Assembly (NCBI RefSeq): GCF_003545815.1
Contig: NZ_PDUW01000002.1
Location: 1-64,000 of the forward strand
From: Pusillimonas caeni
GTDB taxonomy: Bacteria > Pseudomonadota > Gammaproteobacteria > Burkholderiales > Burkholderiaceae_B
Reading direction: 5' to 3'
Length of the DNA: 64,000 bases
Translations under genes and position numbers: made by a program
Notes under the pieces: model-generated
Databases searched by the model: none
Told to the model about the DNA's origin: nothing
Seen by the model: only the letters and a program-made list of their open reading frames with translations
In this document: one piece after another, positions 51,802-62,621 of the stretch
How positions within the stretch are numbered: position 1 is the first letter of the stretch
How the letters are laid out: each line of letters begins with the position of its first letter

Positions 51802-53109
51802 ATGAGCGATCCCGTCACGCTGACGATAATCGGGCTGGCTGTCACCTTTGCGCTGGTTCTGTTCCATGTCCCTATCGGCATAGCCATGGGCGTAGCCGGC
51901 GTAGGCGGCTTTGCATTGCTGGCGGGATGGCCGCCCGCGCTGGCCATGATGGCCTCTGAAGCCGCCAATACATTTTCTTCGCTCGATCTGCTCACAATCC
52001 CGCTCTTTGTACTGATGGGCGCCTTCGCCAACGTGGCGGGTCTTTCTGAAGACTTATACCGACTGGCGTACGCCCTTTTTGGACACAAGCGTGGCGGCCT
52101 GGCCATGGCCACCATCGGAGGCTGTGCAGGCTTCGGGGCCGTATGCGGCAGCTCCGTCGCAACCGCCGCCACGTTCGGCAAGGCTTCGCTGCCATCGATG
52201 CTCAGGCGGGGATATGACCCCGGCTTCGCCGCCGGCACCGTCGCATCCGGCGGAACCTTGGGCATACTGATTCCACCCTCGTCGGTGATCGTGATTTATG
52301 CCGTGCTCGCTCAGGAGCTGATCGTCACCATGTATGTCGCGGCCTTGCTGCCGGCGGCGATCGCCATTGTGTTCTATTTCACCGCAATTCATCTTTACAC
52401 CCGCTGGCGCCCGGAGCATGCCCCCGTCGGCGAGAAAGCAAGCATGGCCGAACGCCTGCAGGCGGCCGGCCAAAGCTGGCAGGTGATCCTGCTGGCCATC
52501 GCGGTGGTGGGCGGCATGGCTTTCGGCGTATTCACCGCCACCGAAGCCGCGGCGGTGGGCGCCACCCTGGCCTTCATGTTCGCCGCTTTCAGGCGCACGC
52601 TGACCCTGGCCGGCATACGCCAGGTCATGACCGGAACGGCCGCGACCTCGGCAATGATCTACGTCTTGATCATAGGCGCCTCGCTGTTCGGCTACTTCGC
52701 AGCGATAACCCAGGCGCCCCAGGCGCTTATCACAGCGGTACACGACTCGAAAATCCCCGTCTGGCTGGCCCTGTCCATCATCGTGGTGATGTTCATCATT
52801 GCCGGCGCTTTCTTCGATGAAATGGCCGCCATGGTGATCGCAATGCCCTTCGTACTGCCTCTTGTCATCAGTTGGGGATTCGACCCGATCTGGTGGGGCG
52901 TGATCAATGTGGTGCTCATCGAGATCGGCATGCTGGCGCCGCCGCTGGGCATGAATGTGTTCGTCGTGTATGGCGTGGCCGACAAGCGCATTCCCCTCAC
53001 CGGAATTTATCGAGGCGTCACGCCTTATTTGCTGGCCAATTTCCTGCGCCTGGGCGTGCTGCTCGCATTTCCCGTTCTTGCGCTATGGCTGCCCGCCGCA
53101 ATCAAGTAA
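51802..53109 (+). CDS. dctM: TRAP transporter large permease (DctM)
   Basis: ATG 51802, preceded by AGGAG, gives 435 aa, the normal DctM length, with about eleven to twelve membrane segments (GIPPSSVIVIYAV-like ILIPPSSVIVIYAVLAQ, ANVAGLSEDLYRL). It forms the ion-coupled channel with DctQ. The 67 bases between dctQ and dctM carry no other gene. It differs clearly from the longer DctM at 16.2 kb, so the two TRAP systems serve different substrates. Confidence 0.92.
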   Translation: MSDPVTLTIIGLAVTFALVLFHVPIGIAMGVAGVGGFALLAGWPPALAMMASEAANTFSSLDLLTIPLFVLMGAFANVAGLSEDLYRLAYALFGHKRGGLAMATIGGCAGFGAVCGSSVATAATFGKASLPSMLRRGYDPGFAAGTVASGGTLGILIPPSSVIVIYAVLAQELIVTMYVAALLPAAIAIVFYFTAIHLYTRWRPEHAPVGEKASMAERLQAAGQSWQVILLAIAVVGGMAFGVFTATEAAAVGATLAFMFAAFRRTLTLAGIRQVMTGTAATSAMIYVLIIGASLFGYFAAITQAPQALITAVHDSKIPVWLALSIIVVMFIIAGAFFDEMAAMVIAMPFVLPLVISWGFDPIWWGVINVVLIEIGMLAPPLGMNVFVVYGVADKRIPLTGIYRGVTPYLLANFLRLGVLLAFPVLALWLPAAIK

Positions 53110-53130
53110 ATAGCTCATCAGGAGGAATAC

Positions 53131-54630
53131 ATGCTGGTGGATGTGGCAATCGTCGGTCTGGGCCCGGTAGGCGCCACCCTGGCCGGCTTACTCGGCAAGC
53201 TCGGCTTGTCCGTGGCCGTCTTCGAACGCGAGGCCTCTTATTATCCCCTGCCTCGGGCGGTTCACTTCGACGGGGAAAGCATGCGGGTGTTCCAGGCCAT
53301 CGGCATTGCCGACGAAATACTTCCGCACACCCTGCTCACACCGGGAATGAAGTACGTCAACGCCGAAGGCAAGCTGCTGGTCGATTGGCCGCGCTCCTGG
53401 GACGTGGGGCCACAGGGCTGGCACGCCAGCTATCGCTTCCATCAACCCGATCTGGAAAGAGTCCTGAGCCTCGCTCTTCCGAAGCTTCCTTCAATTCAGA
53501 GAAACTATCGCTGCGACGTCTTTTCGCTGGAAGAGTCCGAACGTCACGTCACGCTGCGCTACGAAGACCTGTCCTGCGGAAAGCTGCATTCGTTGCAAGC
53601 TAAATACGTAGTGGGTTGCGATGGAGCGCGTTCCATCGTGAGGCGTTTTATCGGATCGGAAATGCAGGATCTGGGTCTTCATGAACGCTGGCTGGTATTC
53701 GATGCGCTCTTGAAACGCCCCTGGAACGTATTGGGCGATCACACTGTCCAGTTTTGCGACCCCTCCAGGCCGACCACCTATGTGCGAGGCGTGGGCAACC
53801 GGCGGCGCTGGGAAATCATGCTTTTACCCGACGACGACGCCGGCGAGATCGTCCGCCCCGAGAAGATCTGGACATTGCTGTCGAGGTGGATCACCCCCCA
53901 GGACGCCGATCTCGAGCGTGGCGTGGTTTACACATTTCATTCTGTGCTTGCCAATCAATGGCGCAAGAAGCGCTTGCTGCTGGCAGGCGACTCCGCCCAT
54001 CAGACGCCGCCTTTTCTGGGACAGGGCCTTTGTTCGGGCATCCGCGATGCCGCCAACCTTGCCTGGAAGCTGCGGGCCGTCATCCGAGGTCAGCTACATG
54101 AAAACCTGCTGGACACCTATCAAGCCGAGCGTCGCCCCCATACTGCGAAATATATTGAACAGGCGGTGCAAATGGGCAATCTGATTCAGGCGCGCGAGCC
54201 CGAGGCCGTGGCGGAACGCGACAAGCATTTATCGGAACACCCCAAACTGATGACCAATCTCGATCTAAGGCTCGGGCGCAGCCTGCTCAACAATGGTCGA
54301 GACGGTGCCGGCCTGTTGTCACGGCAACCCCTGCTTGGATCCGGCAAGCTCATGGACGACATCGTGGGACAGCATTTTGTAATCATCAGCCTGCCCGAGG
54401 CTTTCCATCCTTCAAGCCTGCGGGAATTGTGCGCGCCCCTGCCCGTCAGAGTGGTTTGTCTTGAAGCCGATACGCCGCAAGCCCGGGCTTGGCTGCAAGA
54501 AGCGAATGCAAAGGCGGCGGTGATCCGGCCCGACCGCTACCTAATGGGATATGCCGGTGGCCTAGATGCCGTGCAAAACTTGCTCGCCCCTCTCAAGGCA
54601 TTGCAAGCCGTCGGGACGGCTATAGCGTAG
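53131..54630 (+). CDS. FAD-dependent aromatic monooxygenase (MhpA/PheA-like)
   Basis: The 499-aa flavoprotein has the ADP-binding motif GLGPVG at 9-14, the DG motif in CDGARSIVRR, and the second FAD motif GDSAHQTPPFLGQGL starting near 286. It belongs to group A flavin hydroxylases that ortho-hydroxylate phenolic acids (3-hydroxyphenylpropionate, resorcinol, p-hydroxybenzoate types). The AGGAGG site lies before ATG 53131, 21 bases after dctM. Its last 11 bases overlap the convergent IclR gene. Probably the entry enzyme of this pathway. Confidence 0.9.
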   Translation: MLVDVAIVGLGPVGATLAGLLGKLGLSVAVFEREASYYPLPRAVHFDGESMRVFQAIGIADEILPHTLLTPGMKYVNAEGKLLVDWPRSWDVGPQGWHASYRFHQPDLERVLSLALPKLPSIQRNYRCDVFSLEESERHVTLRYEDLSCGKLHSLQAKYVVGCDGARSIVRRFIGSEMQDLGLHERWLVFDALLKRPWNVLGDHTVQFCDPSRPTTYVRGVGNRRRWEIMLLPDDDAGEIVRPEKIWTLLSRWITPQDADLERGVVYTFHSVLANQWRKKRLLLAGDSAHQTPPFLGQGLCSGIRDAANLAWKLRAVIRGQLHENLLDTYQAERRPHTAKYIEQAVQMGNLIQAREPEAVAERDKHLSEHPKLMTNLDLRLGRSLLNNGRDGAGLLSRQPLLGSGKLMDDIVGQHFVIISLPEAFHPSSLRELCAPLPVRVVCLEADTPQARAWLQEANAKAAVIRPDRYLMGYAGGLDAVQNLLAPLKALQAVGTAIA

Positions 54631-55378
54631 CCGAAGCACTGTCATGCACATTCGCTCTCAATGTCGCTGCCACTTTAAGCAGCAGCTCCAGCAGCTTCTC
54701 GTGATTCATGAAGTCGAGCCGTCGAACCGGTATGACCAGGGTCAATGCGCCTATGGCCTGGCTTGAATCGCCAAAAAACGGCACGGCAATCGAGCCGAGC
54801 TGGGGCTCCAGTTCGCCCCTGGATACATAATGCCCCGCTTTCTTCGTTTGCTGCAGCATCCGCCAGAAATCATCCCAGTCGGCAACCAGGCCCGACGAGA
54901 TGATTTCATCGGCGTGATCTCTGTAAATGCGCTTCAGCTTGGCCTTCGGCAAAGTGGCCAGTATCACTTTGGGCGCAGACCCGTGAAACAGCAGGCGCGG
55001 GCGCCCTCGTCCATATGCGAACTGCAGGCCGTCGGGCCCGGCTTCCCGATGCGTGTCGATAACCTGGTCGTCGAACAGGCGCGACATGACGCAATCGCAT
55101 CCGGTTTGGTTGGCTAGCGCCGCCATGAGAGGCTGGCCCGCGTGGTAATACGGATCGCCCATGCGCAATTGATAGTCCAGTGTGATGACCCGGGGGCCGA
55201 GCGAATAGCTCCCGGTGCCCAGACGCAGCAAAAGCCCCGCGCTGACCAGTTCGCGCACATAACGATAGCCGGTGGGAGCCGAACAGCCTATGACCGTTGA
55301 AATACCTTCCGCAGACCAGACAGGCTTATCGACTGTAAACAGGTCGAGGATCGAAAGCATCTTGGAGAGACTGGACAT
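54620..55378 (-). CDS. IclR-family transcriptional regulator
   Basis: The 252-aa protein has an N-terminal winged helix (WSAEGISTVIGCSAPTGYRYVRELVSAGLL) and the C-terminal IclR effector domain (FHGSAPKVILATLPK, SRGELEPQLGSIAVPFF). IclR proteins control many aromatic-acid operons. It is divergent from the FAH gene and convergent with, and overlapping, the monooxygenase gene. A TATC-N7-GATA site lies in the 137-base gap to FAH. Confidence 0.92.
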   Translation of the reverse strand: MSSLSKMLSILDLFTVDKPVWSAEGISTVIGCSAPTGYRYVRELVSAGLLLRLGTGSYSLGPRVITLDYQLRMGDPYYHAGQPLMAALANQTGCDCVMSRLFDDQVIDTHREAGPDGLQFAYGRGRPRLLFHGSAPKVILATLPKAKLKRIYRDHADEIISSGLVADWDDFWRMLQQTKKAGHYVSRGELEPQLGSIAVPFFGDSSQAIGALTLVIPVRRLDFMNHEKLLELLLKVAATLRANVHDSASATL

Positions 55379-55482
55379 TGGCGTGACTTATAAAAAAGCA
55401 CTGGAAAATAAATTGACAAAAAATTCAAATATAACATTTATTGGCAAAAAACTCATTGATAGACGTATAAATCGAGTGCTAT

Positions 55483-55497
55483 TATCACAATAAGATA
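55483..55497. promoter_or_regulatory. TATC-N7-GATA site before the FAH gene
   Basis: TATCACAATAAGATA lies within a slightly longer inverted repeat (ATTATC/GATAAT, 55481-55499), centred 26 bases before ATG 55516 and just upstream of AAAGGAGG. It matches in spacing the site at 50986-51000. It is a candidate IclR operator. Confidence 0.5.
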
Positions 55498-55515
55498 ATT
55501 ATTAAAGGAGGCAAA

Positions 55516-56361
55516 ATGAAATTCGTCAGTTTCGCGACTGCGCAATCGAATGGCTTCGGCGTCCAGATCAATGATCACGTCATTGACCTGGGCGCCCGGC
55601 TCGGGCTGGCCGATCTCGGCGAAGCCCTGCTTCAACACGGCCTCGATAAGCTGCAGAATCTTGCCAGCCAGCATACCGGCGACTTTTCCATAGAAGACAT
55701 TACAGCCTACCGTCCCGTGGTTGCCGACGCCGGCAAGATCTTCTGCGTGGGCCTGAATTACGATGCCCATGTCAGGGAAACCAATCGCGAACGCACCGCG
55801 CAACCCGTCCTGTTCCTGCGCCTTGCCCAATCGCAAGTGGGGCATGGGCAGCCCATCATCCTGCCGCCCGAATCCCACAAGCTCGACTACGAAGGCGAAA
55901 TCGCCGTCGTCATCGGCAAGAAGGGGCGCCGCATCCCGGAAGACAAAGCGTTCCAGCATATCGCCGGATTCGCCTGCTATAACGACGCAAGCGTGCGAGA
56001 CTGGCAAACCCACACGTCCCAGTGGACTCCCGGCAAGAACTTCGAAGCCACGGGCGGATTCGGCCCATGCCTGGTCGATATCAGCGAGGTAGGCGAAAAC
56101 GAAGTTCTTACACTCGAAACCCGATTGAATGGGGAAGTCATGCAGCATGCCACCACCGACATGCTGATCTTTTCCATCCCCGAGCTTGTCCATTACATCT
56201 CCACCTTCATCACCCTGCAGCCGGGCGACGTCATCGTCACAGGCACGCCTGGCGGGGTCGGGGCAAAGCGCGAACCGCCCGTCTTCATGAAAGACGGCGA
56301 CTTGGTCGAAATCGAAGTCAGCAAACTGGGAGTCTTGAAGAATCCAGTCCGGGCCGAATGA
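55516..56361 (+). CDS. Fumarylacetoacetate hydrolase family protein
   Basis: The 281-aa protein has the FAH metal ligands Glu126 and Glu128 in LDYEGEIAVVIG and Asp157 in YNDASVRDWQ, plus TPGGVGAKREPP near the C-terminus. Family members hydrolyse or decarboxylate ring-fission products (acylpyruvates, fumarylpyruvate, oxohept-ene-dioates). An excellent AAAGGAGG precedes ATG 55516. It begins the rightward unit that includes a CoA-ligase remnant, a citrate-lyase-like gene and a VOC gene. Confidence 0.9.
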   Translation: MKFVSFATAQSNGFGVQINDHVIDLGARLGLADLGEALLQHGLDKLQNLASQHTGDFSIEDITAYRPVVADAGKIFCVGLNYDAHVRETNRERTAQPVLFLRLAQSQVGHGQPIILPPESHKLDYEGEIAVVIGKKGRRIPEDKAFQHIAGFACYNDASVRDWQTHTSQWTPGKNFEATGGFGPCLVDISEVGENEVLTLETRLNGEVMQHATTDMLIFSIPELVHYISTFITLQPGDVIVTGTPGGVGAKREPPVFMKDGDLVEIEVSKLGVLKNPVRAE

Positions 56362-56548
56362 CCCCAGTACAGAGAAAGAACTGATTCAATACGCCAAACA
56401 ATGGCTGGGCGCGGCCAAAGCGCCTAAATTCGCGCATTTCTACGAAAGCCTTCCGCGCAGCGCGGTCGGTAAGGTCGATAAGGAGCTGCTCAAGAAAACG
56501 CATGAACGGCCGGCCGCGGCTCCGCACCAAGAACGGGGACGAAAATGA
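56360..56548 (+). pseudogene. C-terminal remnant of an acyl-CoA synthetase (AMP-binding)
   Basis: In a frame shifted from the FAH gene, about 55 codons read ELIQYAKQWLGAAKAPKF, then FYESLPRSAVGKVDKELL and a short tail, ending TGA at 56546-56548. The block LPRxxxGKVxKxLL with its conserved Lys is the AMP-binding_C signature of CoA ligases. The other roughly 450 residues are missing and there is no start codon, so the fragment looks like the leftover of a deletion joining FAH to the ligase 3' end. The citrate-lyase-like gene starts inside its stop (ATGA), as it would have with the intact ligase. Confidence 0.75.
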
Positions 56549-57357
56549 CAACAATCAAGACCGAAATCGGCTATTGCAGCACCGAGCGCATCTATGTTCG
56601 CGGCCACGATCTGGCCAACGATCTGATCGGCAAGGTCGATTTCATCGACATGATGATGCTGGTCGTACTGGGCCGCGTTTCCGAAGGAAACGAACGGGAC
56701 ATGCTCAATGCCATACTTGTCTCGGTCATGGATCACGGCATGACCCCAAGCGCGCTGTCCGCTCGGCTTACCTACCTGGGCGCGCCTGAAGCCCAGCAGG
56801 CGGCGGTTGCCGCGGGCCTGCTGGGAGCCGGCAGCGTTTTCCTTGGCGCCATGGAAAACGCCACGTCCATGCTGCGGGGGCTGGTCGCCGGCCTTCCTGA
56901 AAATGCCGGCGACGAGCAACTGCGGGATGCGGCCCTGCAATGCTATAAGGATCGCCGGGCCGCGCGCCTGGCCGTGTTCGGCCTGGGCCACAATATCCAT
57001 GTCGATGGCGATCCCCGCATCCCCGCGCTGCGAGCAGTGTCGCAGCGCTGCGGATATTACGGCGCTCATTGGCACGTGCTGGAACACCTGGAAAATGCCA
57101 GCGCCGCTTCGGGCAAGCGGCGTCTGCCCATCAATGCCGCCGGCGCCATCGGCGCCATGGTCGCCGACATGCAACTGCCCGTGTCCATGGCCCGCGGCCT
57201 GGCTCTTATCAGCCGCTGCGCAGGTCTGATCGGGCATATCGTAGAAGAACAGACTTCGCCCACGGCCCAGGCCGTCTGGGATCTGGTCTTGCGCCAGGAT
57301 CCACGCAATGCGCTACCGGCCGGCGCAGCGTCGTCTCAACGCAACTCCCCCGAGTAA
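56545..57357 (+). CDS. Citrate synthase-like / citryl-CoA lyase family protein
   Basis: The 270-aa protein is a short member of the citrate synthase superfamily, with the catalytic-His region GLGHNIHVDGDPRIPALRAV (like GH..H..DPR) and INAAGAIGAMVADMQLP. Such about 260-aa proteins are annotated as citryl-CoA lyases or as (methyl)citrate synthase relatives. They often adjoin CoA-ligase genes, and here the ligase is reduced to a remnant. Possibly it cleaves a citryl-CoA-like thioester from ring cleavage. The start overlaps the preceding stop. Confidence 0.8.
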   Translation: MTTIKTEIGYCSTERIYVRGHDLANDLIGKVDFIDMMMLVVLGRVSEGNERDMLNAILVSVMDHGMTPSALSARLTYLGAPEAQQAAVAAGLLGAGSVFLGAMENATSMLRGLVAGLPENAGDEQLRDAALQCYKDRRAARLAVFGLGHNIHVDGDPRIPALRAVSQRCGYYGAHWHVLEHLENASAASGKRRLPINAAGAIGAMVADMQLPVSMARGLALISRCAGLIGHIVEEQTSPTAQAVWDLVLRQDPRNALPAGAASSQRNSPE

Positions 57358-57385
57358 ATCCATAGACAGCGATCAGGAGTTCTCC

Positions 57386-57934
57386 ATGCGACCTGGATTA
57401 TCTTTCAGCCATATAGGCTTTTACGTACAGGACATCGACAAGATGGAGCAGTTCTACCGCGAGCTGCTGGGCTTCTTCGTAACCGACCGCGGCACGCTTT
57501 CGGGCCCCTCCGGCGAATTCAAGCTGGTCTTTCTTAGCCGCGACCCCGATGAACACCACCAGATCGTGCTGGCAACCGGCCGGCCCGATTCGCTTTCCTT
57601 CAATGTCATCAACCAGATTTCCCTGCGGGCCGATAGCCTGGCCACGCTCAAGCGCCTGTACACGCAGCTAGCGCAGGCCGGCGCCAGCGATATCCAGCCT
57701 GTCACGCACGGCAACGCCGTTTCAGTCTATTTGCGCGATCCCGAAGGCAACCGGGTGGAACTGTTCGTCGATACACCCTGGTACGTGGACCAACCCATGC
57801 GCGTGCCAGTCGATTTCAACCTGCCCGACGATGAGCTCATGCAGGCAGTCGAGGCGCACGCCAGGCAATTGCCCGGGTTCCAGCCTCGCGGCGAATGGCG
57901 CGCCCGGATGGCAAAGCTCATGAACATGGAGTAG
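57386..57934 (+). CDS. VOC-family protein, extradiol dioxygenase-like
   Basis: ATG 57386, preceded by CAGGAG, gives 182 aa. A vicinal-oxygen-chelate module has likely metal ligands His9 (FSHIGFYV), His58 (EHHQIVLA) and Glu125 (GNRVELFVDTPWY). It resembles one-domain extradiol dioxygenases and related isomerases of aromatic catabolic clusters. It is the last gene of the FAH unit, 28 bases after the citrate-lyase-like gene. As a ring-cleaving enzyme it would complement or replace the cupin at 48.4 kb. Confidence 0.85.
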   Translation: MRPGLSFSHIGFYVQDIDKMEQFYRELLGFFVTDRGTLSGPSGEFKLVFLSRDPDEHHQIVLATGRPDSLSFNVINQISLRADSLATLKRLYTQLAQAGASDIQPVTHGNAVSVYLRDPEGNRVELFVDTPWYVDQPMRVPVDFNLPDDELMQAVEAHARQLPGFQPRGEWRARMAKLMNME

Positions 57935-57974
57935 TACAAGGCGATAGGGGTTCGGCCATTGCCTGGCTTGGCAG

Positions 57975-59036
57975 CTAGGCCACGTGCACGCGCGCAGGGC
58001 CGGCGCGCATTTCGCCAACGACGGCGGCCTGGCCGAAGCCCTGCGAATGGAAGATGTCCAGCACCTTGGCGGCGGCCTGCGCGCTGCAGGAAACCAGCAG
58101 CCCGCCCGAAGTCTGGGGATCGGTCAACAATGCGCGATCGGCGGCGTCCAGTCCCGCGGCCAGCTCGATGCCGTCGCCATACGAAGCCCAGTTGCGCCCC
58201 GAGGCGCCCGTGACCACCCCCTGCCGCGCCAACTCGCGCACGCCCGGCAGCCAGGGCAAGTCGGCCAGGCGCAGATGCGCGGCCAGGCCTGAACCGCGCG
58301 CGATCTCCAGCGTATGTCCCAGCAGGCCGAAACCCGTGACGTCGGTAAGCGCGTGCACGCCGTCCAGTGCGGCCAGGTCGGTGCCGGGGCGATTCAATTG
58401 GGTGGTGGCCTGGATCATGGCCCGGTAGCCGTCGTCGCTCAATTGATTCTTCTTGAGCGCCGCCGACAGCACGCCCACGCCCAGGGGCTTGCCCAGAACC
58501 AGGACGTCGCCCTCTTGCGCATCGGCATTGCGCTTGATGCGGCCGGGATGCACCAGGCCCATGGCGGCCAGGCCGTAGATGGGCTCGACGGAATCAATCG
58601 AATGCCCGCCCGCTATGGGAATGCCGGCGGCGGTACAGGCCGCCGCGCCGCCTTCGAGTATGGCTGCGATGTCTGATTTGGGCAGCACGTTGATGGGCAT
58701 GCCGACGATGGCCAGCGCCATGATGGGCGAACCGCCCATGGCATAGACGTCCGACAGCGCGTTGGTGGCCGCGATGCGGCCGAAATCGTAGGGGTCGTCG
58801 ACGATGGGCATGAAGAAGTCGGTCGTCGCGATCAGGGCCTGCTGGTCGTTCAGCTTGTATACCGCGGCATCGTCCGAACTCTCGTTGCCTACCAGCAGCG
58901 CCGAGTAAGTCTGCATTCCGGGCATGCCGGCCAGCAGTTCGGAGAGCACTCCCGGCGCGATCTTGCAGCCGCAGCCGCCCCCATGCGACAAAGAAGTAAG
59001 GCGGGGTGGGGTCTGAAGGTCTGGGGAACCGGGCAT
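57975..59036 (-). CDS. selD: Selenide, water dikinase
   Basis: The 353-aa protein has the catalytic Cys/Lys motif GGGCGCKI near residue 20 (Cys form, no TGA), the Mg/ATP-binding TTDFF and NALSDVYAMGG, and the C-terminal GGLLVS. It makes selenophosphate for selenocysteine synthesis. ATG 59036 has GGAG upstream. It is last in a leftward row tRNA-Sec, selB, selA, fdhE order. The stop lies 41 bases from the convergent VOC gene stop. Confidence 0.94.
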   Translation of the reverse strand: MPGSPDLQTPPRLTSLSHGGGCGCKIAPGVLSELLAGMPGMQTYSALLVGNESSDDAAVYKLNDQQALIATTDFFMPIVDDPYDFGRIAATNALSDVYAMGGSPIMALAIVGMPINVLPKSDIAAILEGGAAACTAAGIPIAGGHSIDSVEPIYGLAAMGLVHPGRIKRNADAQEGDVLVLGKPLGVGVLSAALKKNQLSDDGYRAMIQATTQLNRPGTDLAALDGVHALTDVTGFGLLGHTLEIARGSGLAAHLRLADLPWLPGVRELARQGVVTGASGRNWASYGDGIELAAGLDAADRALLTDPQTSGGLLVSCSAQAAAKVLDIFHSQGFGQAAVVGEMRAGPARVHVA

Positions 59037-59100
59037 GAGCGTCTCCGATATGGCCGGCCGCAGGGGCCGCGCACCATGCACCCTGCAGCAAAAAAACGAA

Positions 59101-59196
59101 TGGCGGAAAGCAGCAGGAGTCGAACCTACCTGGGAACGTCTGACGCCCCCAACTGGGTTTGAAGCCCAGCCGTGCCACCGGACACGAATGCCTTCC
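59101..59196 (-). tRNA. selC: tRNA-Sec (anticodon TCA)
   Basis: Read on the minus strand, the 96-base sequence runs from GGAAGGCA to TGCTTTCCGCCA, giving the 8-bp acceptor stem typical of selenocysteine tRNA, with encoded CCA. The anticodon loop GCTTCAAAC holds TCA for UGA decoding. A long variable arm and the T loop GGTTCGACTCC are present. It lies between selB (ends 59206) and selD, all on the same strand. Confidence 0.96.
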
Positions 59197-59205
59197 GCGG
59201 CAGCC

Positions 59206-61199
<1,994 letters not shown>

Positions 61200-61203
<4 letters not shown>

Positions 61204-62621
61204 CCGTTCAACCGCTGCAGTTGGGCGACGAAAGCGGATTCGTCGCGAGCCTCGAGACAGCGCAGGTCGAGCCACAATGTGTCGTGCGCGATGCGTCCGA
61301 CGACCGGGCGCGGCAGGGCGCGCAGACGGCTTTCGAGCTTTTGCAGCGCCCGCCCGGGACGCCCCGCGCCGGCGTGGCGCACGGCCAGGCCGTAGCTTGG
61401 TAATTGGTCGACCGGCAGCGCGCCGCTGCCGATCTGGCTGAACAGGGGCTCGGCGCCTACGGTATAAGCGGCCCCGAGCGCTTGCTGCAGTGTGGGCTGC
61501 AGCCCTTGCGCCTGAGTCTGCATGTCGGCCATGGGACGGGTCAGCAGGCGCAGCGTCGTCAGCCGCTGCGCCAGCAGTTCGGGCGACCGGTACAAAGCCA
61601 GGACCGGTTCCAGGGCCGCCAGAGTAAGTTTGCCGACGCGCAAGGCGCGCTTGAGCGGGTTCTTCTTGATCTTTTTGATGAGGTCGGCGCGGCCCACCAG
61701 CAAGCCGGCCTGCGGCCCGCCCAGCAGCTTGTCGCCGCTGAAGGTGACGATGTCCGCGCCGGCCTCGATGGTTTCACGCACGGTGGCTTCCTGGGGCAGG
61801 CCCCAGCGTGTCAGGTCGAGCAGGGTGCCGCTGCCCAGGTCGACGGCGGTGGGCAGGCCATGGCGGCGGGCCGCCTCGGCCACTTGGCCGACATCGACGC
61901 TTTTGGTAAAGCCTGTGACTTCGTAGTTGCTGCAATGCACTTTCATCAGCATGGCGGTGCGCGGCCCGATGGCCTGCTCGTAATCGGCCAGATGGGTGCG
62001 ATTGGTGGTGCCGACTTCGACCAGGCGGGCCCCCGCCCGCTGCATGATGTCGGGAATGCGGAAAGCGCCGCCGATCTCAACCAGCTCGCCGCGCGAAACG
62101 ACGACTTCACGCCGGTTGCCCAGGGCGTTGAGCATCAACAGCACGGCGGCGGCATTGTTGTTGACTACCGTGGCGGCCTCTGCGCCCGTCAGCTCGCACA
62201 GAAGATCGTCTATGAGGTCGTCGCGGTCGCCGCGCCGGCCCGTCGACAGGTCGAACTCGAGGTTGGCGGGCGCCTGCATGGCCTGGACCACCGCCTGTAT
62301 CGCCGCATCGGGCAGCAATGCACGGCCCAGGTTCGTGTGCAGCACCGTGCCGGTCAGATTGAAGACGGCGCGCAGGCGGGGGCGATCCGCTTCGCTGAGT
62401 CGGCTGCGCGCCTGTTCGATCAACTTCCCGTCGCGCAAGGCGTCGGCGGCAAGCTCGCCCTGCAGGGCCTGCCGGCGCAAATCGGCCAACAACTCACGCA
62501 GCACGTCCAGGACGCGGCTGCGACCGTACTGGGCAACGAGGTCGGCGGCCGAGCCCAGCAGGCGTTCGACCGAAGGGATATCGGAAGCGCCCGCCGGCGC
62601 AGCATGAGGCGTCGCCCCCAT
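61200..62621 (-). CDS. selA: L-seryl-tRNA(Sec) selenium transferase
   Basis: The 473-aa PLP enzyme shows the family marks [15 protein letters not shown]-like [27 protein letters not shown] and the Schiff-base Lys in [13 protein letters not shown]. It converts Ser-tRNA-Sec to Sec-tRNA-Sec with selenophosphate. The start overlaps the fdhE stop by one base, so fdhE, selA and selB are translationally coupled. Confidence 0.95.
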
